A stretch of 64,000 bases of DNA. It comes from Rhynchopus sp. YZ270_cl-10. Lineage: Eukaryota; Euglenozoa; Diplonemea; Diplonemida; Diplonemidae. Made by a program: the position numbers and the translations under genes. Of this stretch, positions 10,505 to 20,300 are shown piece after piece; positions within the stretch are counted from its first letter, which is position 1, and every line of letters begins with the position of its first letter. Location: contig OZ037834.1 of assembly GCA_964035575.1 (NCBI GenBank), positions 713,598 to 777,597 of the forward strand. Reading direction: 5' to 3'. The notes beneath the pieces are model-generated. The model saw only the letters and a program-made list of their open reading frames with translations. It had not been told where the DNA came from and searched no databases.

Positions 10505-10655
10505 TGTGGAATGTACGCCGTTACCCCTTGAAACGAGAAATCAAAGATTATGGGTTCAGGGGGGACATTCGCAAGGCTGAAAACTTAAAGGAATTGACGG
10601 AATGACACCACCAGGCGTGGAGATGCGGCTTAATTTGACTCAACACGGGGCCAAC
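10505..10655 (+). pseudogene. SSU (18S) rRNA fragment
   Basis: Contains CGAGAAATCAAAGATTATGG, CGCAAGGCTGAAAACTTAAA, GGAATTGACGGAATGACACC and GCGGCTTAATTTGACTCAAC, the universal segment before the 3' domain. Small length differences lie in otherwise invariant positions. It follows LSU pieces directly, an order that does not exist in rDNA. Confidence 0.9.
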
Positions 10656-11001
10656 AAAAACAAAGTTGAAACAAACTTTTCAAACCCCCTCGATCACACT
10701 CCTTTAATTTCGTGATGATAGTAATCTTTTCCATCCCCCCATAGTACCCTTATCTCAAAGAAAAATACAGGAAACACAAAAAAAAGCAAAAAACCCCCAA
10801 AAAAAAAAAAAAAAAAAAAAAACAGAAAAGGGGTTTTGCATCTACACGGCGTAAGGATGTCTAGTTGGACGTGACGCTCTTTTTTTTTTGTATTTTTCTT
10901 TTTTGTCTTCGTTTTCCACAGCGTTTTAGTGTCGTTTGCATCGTTGGTTGTGCTGTGTGGGTAATCCTCGTTGAGGGGTTGCCTCTCATCTGTCGTTGAC
11001 C

Positions 11002-14000
11002 ATGAATATACAAGGTGTAGCGTCAGGGGACCCGATGTTGTTGTGGATGCAGGACAGTTTCAACAAAGGGGCGGTATGTAACACCATGGACTTGTAATGA
11101 CATTACGTGACGAGGGACGAGGGAAATTACGTGGGAAATTACGCGCGCAATGACGTCGTCACGACGCGGGCACCCCCTCGTAATGACGACGTCATGACGT
11201 GGGGTTTTCCTCGTCACGACGACGGCATTACGACGTCATGACGAGGGGTGCCCTCGTAATTACGAGGGGACCCCTCGTAATTACGAGGGGTGCTCCCGTG
11301 GTCATTGTCTGGCTATTGCCTCCCAGGGAAAGGGACTCTCGAATTTTTTTTTTTTGCCCCTATAAAGGGCTAATTTCGACGATTTGAGGCCATTAAAAGC
11401 AAAATTTGATGCTTTTGAGCATCTGTGGGGGTCTAAAACGCGTTTTTGCGGTTTTTTTTCCTCCTTCCCCCATATTTTTCTTTACCGACTACTTTGGCTC
11501 AGCATAAAAAAATTTTTAAATAAAGGTCGAGATTTAGGTAGTGGCCAAGTAAAAGAACACAATTTTTTAATGGACCATCTGGGGGTACACAAATACGCAG
11601 TTCTCCTCTCAAAAACCACGGATATTTTACGATATCCTGTGTCCATTATAATACCGTAATCGTAAGAATTCTGGGAGGGTAATATTTCTTGTTTTTTTCT
11701 GTTCCTTTTTCCACCACACCTCCAAAAACACCCTCACAGGATGACAGTATACAAAAACATGATAAACGATGAAAACCCGCAACTCTACGCCACAGGTTCT
11801 TTCTTCCTCTGGGAAACTCTTTGTCAGTCACTGCTATAGCCATTTAACCCAGGGAGCATAGCTAGTGCAAGAAATTCGACTTCGGGATCCGGAAAGTCTG
11901 TCCTCTGCTCTTGCGGAGGACTAGGCACAAGAAAATATTGCGTTCCCCCAGGAAACTAATTTTTGTCACAGTAATTTTTGCCCAGGGCATGCTCTTGAAG
12001 CATGGCGGCTTGGTGTGAGAAGGGGCAGTGTGTTGTTTTGTTCTAGATTTCAACGGTTGTTAGAACGAGTCAAGTGGATGCTTATCTAAACACTGACTTT
12101 AGTACAGACCCGAGAGATCACACATGACTTTGAGGAAAGAACAAAGCAATGCATCTGTACCCGCACGCCAGGTTGTAGTTACTTCAGGATTTTCTTAAGT
12201 TTGCATGAAAGAGAAGGGGGCGAAACCTTTGTATACGTCTACGACGAAGGTAGTAGCCTAATGACAACCATGTGGTGGCTGTAATTCACATCCCTTAGAA
12301 TTACCAGAATTCAGCCTTTGTTGAAGTAATGTGCATACTTGTATGTGCGTGTCACGCTTCTCCACCCTTAAATGGGTGCACCGCTCGGTGAGCAGTGGTA
12401 ACCCTTCTCGACTAGTGCAAACTTAAGAATTTTCTGCTGTAACTTACCAAAATCGATTTTCTCACCCCAAACACCCGCAACACCCCACCTGCTACTTCGG
12501 TAGCCTGTGTTGTTGGGAGTTGGTTCTCATGTTGATCCCCAGTGTCTTGCACTGCTTCTTCTGAGCCCAACGCTGTTTGGCCTGTCGACGTAATAAATAC
12601 GAAGACAGGGCGGCGGTGCCAACAATTTTCCGATGATGTAACGTTTTATCTGATTGATTTATCGTTTGATATACCTTGTGTGTGCTACTTCATGCACACC
12701 CAAGCAAGGTATATTGAAAGGTACTTTCAAGCGATACTTCGTTATGTCATTGGGGGTACCTGGGTACCTGGGTACCTGGGTGCCCACGTCATGACGACGT
12801 CATGACGAGGTAATTACGAGGGGGTGCCCTCGTCAAGGCACTCGTAATTACCTCGTCATGACGCGCGTAATGTCATTACGAGTCCATGGTGAACATAATT
12901 AGCTACCTTTTTTGTCACCTCATGAAGGAGGAAATAGAAACAAAGCATTTTGAACACACTTTTGCGGTTCTAGGGACGAACCGCGCTGCAGAGCCCACTC
13001 CTCACCAAACAGGTCGAGGTGTTGTGCGTTTCACCACAAACCTCTCCCATGGGGTTTATTGTGTGATGAGTGATAAGTTTCTATTTCTTTCGTTTTCAAA
13101 CACACACCCCTTTTCTTCACAGTTCCCCATCGGGTCGCAGGTCTACAGCAAGTTCAAAACCGGCCCCAACTCCCTTCTTGGGAGGGTAGTGAACCACCAG
13201 CATGGTCGCGTGGTGATTCAAGGGGTATGCAAATTTCTTCCATCCACATTCCCCTCACGCTTGAATGCTCAACCTCATGCTGAATCACCCCCTTCCCTCC
13301 CCCCCTTCTCCGCACAGACTGATGGGATGGTCACCGACTACCCGCCGGATGAACTCTCAGACGAGCGCACGCAGCACACACAACACCACCCCCCACCCCA
13401 CGCCGTGCGACAACACCACCAGCCGCCCCTCGGGGCCCTTTCCCCCTCCCAGCCTCAGCAGGGAGCGTCGCACCCACACCCACCACACTTTGCCGACCAC
13501 CGTGCAGACGCCTTCGATGCACCCACACCCCCTACCGCGCCATACCAACGCGACACCTTCAGGAACGGCTCTTACGTACAACACAGCAGGGACCTCCCGT
13601 CACAACCCCAACCGAGAGTCTCCTTCACAGACGCACACCGTTCCGTTTCTCCAGCGCGGTCGCCTACGGGTCGCCCCCTTCTCTCTCGAGACCATGCTAC
13701 ACCACAGACTCGGTCGATGCCTTTACCGTTTACTCCGCCATCACAGCATCATGGGCGAACACATGGTCTTCTTCAGGCAGCGCCGACCGCTATCGTTAAT
13801 AAGAAATGCCCGTTGTGTGGGCATGAGGTGTCTGATGGGGGAGGTGGAGGTGGAGGAGGTGGTGGAGCTGGGAGTTCAATCCCTCCTTCGTCACGTATAC
13901 CTACTGTGGAATCAGAGAGAGACGATGAGTCGCGATGTACCACAGAGGCCCCTATGCAGAGCATGGCGTCCACGTATAAGGTGAGCGAAAGCGAGCATAA

Positions 14001-15243
14001 TGGGCGTACAATAGTCGAGATCGAACGGCGTGTAGAAGTCCCCGTCGAGAAGATTGTGGAGGTGGAGGTGGAACGCATCGTCGAAGTCCCTGTTGAGAAG
14101 ATTGTCGAAAAAATTGTGGAGGTGGAGGTGGAAAAAATCGTAGAAAAGATTGTGGAGCGCATTGTGGAGGTGCCAGCCCCGGTTCAGACGGTTGAGAAGG
14201 AGGTGGAGGTGGAGGTGATCCGGGAGCTGGTCAAAGAGGTTCCAGTACATACGCTTAAAGAGGTGGAGAAGCTGGTTGAAGTGCCCATAGAAGTGGTGCG
14301 AATTCAAGAGGTGGAGCGTCGCGTGGAGGTTCCTGTGGAGGTGGAGAAGCAGGTCCCAATGCAGTTAATCCGTGAGGTAGAAGTCCCCAAGCTCGTTGAG
14401 GTGGAAAAGCGTGTTGAAGTCCCGATATATCATACAAAACTCGATGTGGTCGAAAAAATCGTTGAAATTCCGTTTGAACGAACCAAATTGGTTGAAAAGA
14501 TTATGGAGAAGGAGAAAATCGTGGAGGTACCTATTGAATCGACGAAGATCGTTGAGGTGATCAAAACGGTTGAAATTCCGGTGGAAATCACCAAAATCGT
14601 TGAAGTCGAGAGGATTGTTGAGGTGCCTATTGAAATCACCAAAATCGTTGAGGTCCCTGTCGAGCGAGTAGTTGTTGTCGAAAAGGAGGTAGAACGCATC
14701 ATCGAAGTACCCAAAGTAGTTAACGTCGACCGGGTCGTCGAAGTGCCTAAGATGGTCGAAGTCCCGAAAATCGTAGAGGTTGAGAGATACATCGAAAAAG
14801 AGGTACAGAGCGATACCGCTGTCAAAGCCTTAGCCGATAAGGACGCAGAGGTGGCAGAGCTTCGTTCCATTCTAGGGAAGCTCAGTGCAGAGGTTCGCGT
14901 CATGGTGGAGGAGAAGGACGGGACCATATCAACCTTAAATGAGAGGGTGTCTCGATTAGAGAATGTGAGAGATTTGTTAGCGTCAGAGCTGCGAAGGGAG
15001 AAGGAGGCGACGGCAGCAACGACGGTGCGGGCTTCGCAGGCGATGGATGTGGTGATGCAGGAGCGGTCTGCTGCAGAGGCGTCGGCGGTGATATCAGCGC
15101 AGGCAGCGATGCAGGCAGCTGCGGCGGCAAATTCATTGGCAGAAGCGTCGTCGCCACGAGCGTATATCTCTCTCAGTGGTGGTGGGAGAAGTGGACCGAT
15201 TCAAACGCAAAAGGATCTTTCTCCAGCGAGGTTTAGAGGGTGA
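11002..15243 (+). CDS. IVEVP-repeat cytoskeletal-type protein, alveolin/articulin-like (three exons)
   Basis: Exons 11002-11073, 13123-13224 and 13318-15243, both introns phase 0, giving about 699 residues. Exon 1 starts MNIQGVASGDP and ends at GTATGT; exon 2 (GSQVYSKFKTGPNSLLGRV...) and the start of exon 3 form a compact beta-rich segment like an SH3/Tudor barrel. A His/Pro/Ser/Gln-rich disordered stretch (about 70-230), a CPLCGHE Cys pair and a poly-Gly run follow. Residues about 289-555 are an unbroken series of IVEVPVEKIVEVEVE-type repeats, the hallmark of alveolin/articulin filaments under the cell membrane. The C-terminus is a predicted coiled coil (about 560-680), Ala-rich near the end. 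Role as a cortical filament protein is inferred from the repeat. Exon 1 is the least certain part, resting on a good donor and perfect phase. Confidence 0.82.
11082..12891. mobile_element. 1.8-kb inverted-repeat element inside intron 1
   Basis: Ends CACCATGGACTTGTAATGAC and its inverted partner at 12872-12891 (one mismatch) are followed by dozens of overlapping CGTCATGACG and TAATTACGAGGGG motifs on both sides. The left end starts eight bases after the GTATGT donor at 11074. The interior carries a 25.2-kb-like block (11310-11443) and copy 1 of a 980-bp dispersed repeat. No transposase is seen, so it is non-autonomous. No clear target duplication is visible. Confidence 0.8.
11806..12752 (+). 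repeat. 980-bp dispersed repeat, copy 1
   Basis: Runs from AGTCAGTCACTGCTATAGCC to CGTTATGTCATTGGGGG. Copies 2 (22790-23782, reversed) and 3 (43572-44553) match it along almost the whole length, copy 3 very closely. It has no long open frame and no inverted ends. Short hairpins such as GGGTGCACCGCTCGGTGAGC suggest structured RNA or a non-autonomous element; I cannot tell which. Confidence 0.85.
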
Positions 15244-15299
15244 GTGAGGGGGGGGAGGGAAAAAGTCTAGGCCAGACCCCCGGCCAATTTTTTCAAAAC

Positions 15300-15830
15300 A
15301 AAATGACAGTGGAGATTGCACAACTGTGGACAACACAACCAAGGCAACTACACTACTCCAACAATTTATCACAAAAACAAAAAATGAAGATGCAAAAACT
15401 GTTTGTTTATGCGTTCTTGAGGTCAAGCGTAACGATATGTGTACCGTAATATTGTTCCACGCTCCCCCAAAAACTGAAAATGTTCCACGTTTTTTACGGT
15501 CCACTATTTGTATGCTTACGGTATAGCAAAATAAGGGATTCATCTATGGGCGACATTGTTGTACATATCCTGTCTAGGTAGAGATGGTTGTCGAGTATAC
15601 AGCAAAAAATAAAACAAAAAACAAAAATGGAAAAAAAGGAAGGAATGATGCAGTGTGCGGAGAAAAAAAACGAGAAGGATTTAGTTATCCATCTGGAAAG
15701 GGAAAAAAATGCGGGGACATGTAAAAGAGTGTGTAATGAAAACAATAAATTATCAAAAACAACAGTGGAGCTTGCACTTATGGCAACTACACTACTCCAA
15801 CAATTTATCAAAAAAGGGGAAAGTAAGGGT
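15300..15830. repeat. Gene-end repeats after the IVEVP gene
   Basis: Two copies (15303-15368 and 15757-15812) of the ACAGTGGA...GGCAACTACACTACTCC repeat, both ending CAATTTATCA and running into A-rich sequence. The rest is A-rich and non-coding. Confidence 0.75.
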
Positions 15831-15832
15831 GA

Positions 15833-15914
15833 TTGGTGTGGCTGAAGAGGGGGGTGCTGTTTTGAGCTATTTTCTGCGATTTTCTGCGATTTTTGGGGTT
15901 GTCGGTTGCACCAA
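15833..15914. mobile_element. TGGCTGA palindromic mini-element, copy 2
   Basis: TTGGTGTGGCTGA at the left and GGTTGCACCAA at the right with TTCTGCGATTTTCTGCGATT inside. It is flanked by GTGA on both sides. Confidence 0.6.
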
Positions 15915-16046
15915 GTGATGAGGTTTTTTTTTTGACACATCATTCCCAAACGTCGGCTCTGTGTTTACACAGACTGAGAATGGTCATTAGTAAGGCAAAG
16001 AATTTTCCCAAAGCTACCCCTGCCCTTGAGAGGGCTATATTTTTTG

Positions 16047-16100
16047 TAAGGTGACTAAGCACGAGAGGCTTAGGATCCATCTTATAAACTTTTCTTTTGT
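16047..16100 (+). repeat. CTAAGC hairpin element, copy 1
   Basis: GGTGACTAAGCACGAGAGGC then TTAGGATC...CTTATAAAC and a TTTTCTTTT tail. CTAAGC and GCTTAG can pair around a 7-base ACGAGAG loop. Confidence 0.75.
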
Positions 16101-16119
16101 TTCAATGGTGTTACCGATC

Positions 16120-16250
16120 TGCTGTCGGGGACATGTCACCGACATGTCAAGGACATGTCAATATAGGGGGGGTGTGTCATTTCCCCCTGTAAACCTTGTG
16201 TCAAGGACATGTCAAGGACCTGTCAATATGGGCCCTGTCGGGAACACCAT
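16120..16250. repeat. GACATGTC short repeats
   Basis: About six close copies of GGACATGTCA/AGGACCTGTCAAT. Related AGCGACCTGTCA and TGACAGGTCC motifs occur at 32037, 52216, 56414 and 56550. Confidence 0.6.
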
Positions 16251-16259
16251 TCAAGGTGA

Positions 16260-17277
16260 CTATTATCACGAGCTCATTTTACCGACCTTTTTTGGTCTCT
16301 CTCTCTCACTCTCTTCTTTATAGTACTTAGATGGTTGTACACAGCAAACCCACGTATTCATCTTTGCCAGGGTTTCTCTTTGAATTTGTTTTTCCACCCC
16401 CTTTTTTGCAATTGTCAACTTTTTTGCTCAAAAAAAAGGTATACTTTTCCACACACCCCTTGGTGGTTGGCACAACCACCCTCAGGGAAACACCATTTCT
16501 CTTTTTTCCCTAGAGTAAGCAATTATATATCAGATGTAAACCACTGAACTGCATTTAGGACTGCACTGGTTGGGTTTGCCCACCCTCCCTCGGGGTACAT
16601 GCATGGTCATTGTACCAAAGGGTACATTGTTCACGAGAGGGCTTTTTGTATTTCAACTCTCTAATTATATGAATGCCACATGGCCCCTGTGCATTAAATA
16701 CAGTGTGCACGAGAGAGGCACATTTTTATCAAGTTTTTCTCTTAAATTTGACCCAAGTTAGATCAACCAACCTGTTTTTTTCCTGCTTTTTTGAGGAAAT
16801 CCCTCCATTCGCCCTCTCTCTCTCTCTCTCTCTCTCTCTCCCCTTCCACAACCATAGTCATAGAAAATGTTTAGAAACTAAAAAAAAAGGCTCCATTCTC
16901 TTTCTCGTAACTACGTCATGGGTCACACATCCCCATGTTGAAGGTTTCTTCTTAGACGTTCTTTCGTTTTTTAACTCCCTTTCTTTCCCTTTAGGACTCC
17001 TTTTCTGCCCTCCTTTCCTTGAAGTTCAAAATTTCTTCGCTTCTCTCAAAAAAAGCGTAAATTTTTTCCTTACTAATCACCACAAAATAAAAAAACACAC
17101 ACACACACCACCACCATCACCACCACCACTCCAGAGAGAAAAAAACCAACAATCCACTTACACATATTTTTCTCTCCCTCTCTCTTCCTCCCCCTTTCCC
17201 CCCTCCACCCCCCACACCTCCAAACATGGGGTAACCCTCTCTCCCTCTTCCCCCTTTTCCCCCCCCCTCCCCCTTTT
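16260..17277. other. Intergenic DNA before the cyclase-like gene
   Basis: Pyrimidine-rich. It holds a TTCACGAGAGGGCTTTTTGT motif (16630-16660) that recurs at 33617, 37892 and 63458, a (CT)n run (16817-16840) and a (CA)n run (17095-17108). No gene seen. Confidence 0.5.
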
Positions 17278-17332
17278 TAAGGTGACTAAGCACGAGAGGC
17301 TTAGGGTCATCTTATAAACCTTTCTTTCTTTT
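17278..17332 (+). promoter_or_regulatory. CTAAGC hairpin element, copy 2, next to a start codon
   Basis: Same 45-bp core as copy 1, with CTTATAAAC and a CTTTCTTTCTTTT tail. It ends 15-30 bases before the ATG at 17347, so it lies in the 5' leader or core promoter of the cyclase-like gene. The TTATAAA could serve as a TATA box. Confidence 0.55.
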
Positions 17333-17346
17333 GCCCGCGAGGCACT

Positions 17347-20300
17347 ATGGAGGTACTTCCCCCTCCAGTGGTGTCCCCTCAGGGCTTCAGCTCCCCATTG
17401 TCCCCACTGTCATCCTTGCTTTCAACTAAAGGGGTGTATGAGGATTCGTTGGCGCAGGTTTTAGCGGGGAGGGTGTTGTCGTGTGTTCCGAAGCTGTTGT
17501 TGGAGCAGCTGGCGGAAGGGGAGCCGAGGCAGGGGAATAGGGAAAGTGAGGCGGTGCTTTTATTCGTCGATATCTCAGGGTTTTCGTATTTGGCGGCAGC
17601 GTTGCAGAACCGATCCCTCGATGGGGCGGATGCGCTGTCACATCATCTCAACACCTATTTCGGCGCGCTTCTTGACATAGTAGAATCAGAGCACGGTGAT
17701 GTCCTCGATTTTAGCGGCGACGCTCTCCTCTGTGGTTGGTATGGAAACTACTCCACCGCGCTGCCTCATGCGTTGCGCTGTGGTAAGGCGCTGACCGCTA
17801 CTTCAGGTGTTCCATTTGACATAGGTGACACTGCGTTTACCATGAACGTTCATGTAGGTTGTGCGTTGGGGAAGGTGACTAGCGTTATCGCGGGAGGGGT
17901 GGGGACACATGCCCTAGGTTTGTACCACCATTTTGTCATGGGGCCGGCTGTGGAGGAGGCTGGGGTTGCAGCGAATATTGCGCAACGTAGCGAATTTGTG
18001 GTAGGTCCGTCTGCAATGGAGGAATTAGAAAAACTGTGTCTTAATGTGGATATTCGGGCATGCGGGTATGGGTATTCGGTAATAGAAGGGGTGGATAAAT
18101 TGCAGTGTGACACCCCGCATATCACAGAATTACAACAATCCTGTCAAAGACTGCGAAGCAAATCCTTAACCGACGCAGAGCTGATACAAGGAGAACGGTA
18201 CGGCCTGTCTTTGCAGGAAAAGGAGCGGAGAGGCCCCGACGACGTATTAGGTGTGTTGAAACAACGTGCAGGGTGTTTTCTGTGTGATACCTCAGTACAG
18301 TGCCTGCAGTTGAGACAGACCGGGTCGTTGCGGATTGTCTCCGCTGTGTTTGTGAAACTCTGCTACGTCGCCTCCTCCGTGAAGAAAACAAACCAGGCCA
18401 TCTGCATTATCCAAAAACTCACCTCGCTTGCTGACGGATTGGTAAACAAGGTTATCATGGATGACAAAGGGGTTGTGTGTTTATGCCTATTCGGCGCCCC
18501 ACTACATGCGCATGACAACGATTCCGACCGCTCTATCCATTTTGCAGTCGCAGTAAAGCAACAACTCGAATCCTTTATCGGCGGGGTTGCCATTGGAATT
18601 ACCCGCTCTAAGTCATTCTGTGGCTTGGTAGGAAACAGCTGGAGACAGGAATACACTGTATTGGGAGAAGGGGTGAACAACGCCTCCAGAGCCATGATGT
18701 ACGCCTACGATTCAGATCCATCATTTCCCCCTATAGCGTGCGACGCGGAGACCGTAAAGACGTATGGCGGGGATACAGTCGCCTTTGAAAAATGGGATGT
18801 CATGGCGTTACCGAAATTAGGGGATTCCGCGAAAATGCAGCTCTACCTCTGTAACGTTCAGTCACCGCAAACAGTCCAGCCAGACCCTTTATCGAGAATG
18901 CAAAGCTCATATGACCGTTCGGACCTTGCAGGGTCGACGTTAAACTCCTCATCAAGCCTGCTTCTTGCGGTTACCGACACAGCGCAGTCCTCCTCCTCTT
19001 CATCGTTGTCCTCCTTTGTACGAAAGCTTGCCCCATCTCGTAGCTCTAACGCTCTTACCAGCGATAATGGGTCCTTTGGAAGTACTGCATTCACTCGATT
19101 GAAGTCATTTCGCCGCCAGAGGGCCTCCTACACAGTTTCTGAAGAGGCAGAAAGCAAAGACACCACAGTACGATCACGATCTGCATCGCCTGCCAGTGGA
19201 GAGAGTACCGTGTTTACGACGAACGACGTGGCGTTACCCACAGCAGCGGTGTTTTTGGGAGACCCATCTGGGGCGGGGGGTGCGAAGGCAACACAGCCCA
19301 ATACAAAACCGTTGGTCTTCATGAAATCGCTCCGTGAGGTGTCCGTAGTAGGCTGTTCGCAGGCGATCCGCAGAATGGCGACCTGGGTTGTCGTAGCCGA
19401 GAGGGCACCTTTTCTCCGTTGCGATGCTCCTTTGGTTGCATCAAATGGACTGTTTTTGCTGGGAAACCCGCTTCAAGGAAAGACCCTCCTTCTCGCCAAG
19501 GCGCAGGAAATGCTGGGGAGAAAGAGCATCGTCTCAGTCTCGTTTATGGGGTCGCATCCGGGGAAGGCCTTTTCTGCATTGCGGAAGTTGACGATGAGGT
19601 TAGCCGCGTCATTTAAGAGCATGCCAGGGAACGTTGCCATTGAGCATTTGCCCCTTTTGCATCACATCGTGGCAGTCGATGGTATTGCAGAACCCGGAGA
19701 AGAACTGCTCCAGATGAGTGTCCCTGACGCTGCGGCTGCGCTGTGCAATGTTTTATTCGCGCTTTTGCATGCAACCTATTCATGGCCATTTGTACTTCTC
19801 GTTGATGATGCGCATTTATTAGATAATTGGTCCTGGTTTTTCGTCCAATCCGCGCTGTCAAGAGGGATTTCAGTGTTAGGGTGCAGAGAGGACAGCTGTT
19901 CTGGGGTTCCAACAAGCGCGCCATCGGATCTATCAGGGTCTCTTGCGGTCGGGATTCGACTGAGATTTGGGGAAAGTTTAAATTCCTCTGTTTCTCATAA
20001 GATAGAGGAGCCGGCCTTAACAGAAAAGGCTTCCCCGTTTGAGCTTCCCCTCTTTCAAGAAGTGGAAACAGGAGGAGGAGGAGGAGGAGGAGGAGGCCAA
20101 GAAAAACTCCCTTTTCCCTCCATTGTAAACGCAATCAATGTATTATCAGACATCGAAGCATTGCGTATCCCACCATTAAGCGCCAATGAGGTCCACGACT
20201 GCATTTTACAACTCTGTGGCGGGCATACTGTGGACCCCCGGATCGTTTCCTACACGATGCGTGTAACCAGAGGGGTTCCTGGGATTATCCGTCATTTAGT

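Noticed and set aside
12436-12470. Spliced-leader or U-snRNA gene in the 980-bp repeat, suggested by ATTTTGGTAAGTTCC on its reverse strand
   Set aside because: No Sm-like site in the right place, and the genes use GTATRY introns with coding first exons; one donor-like match is not enough.
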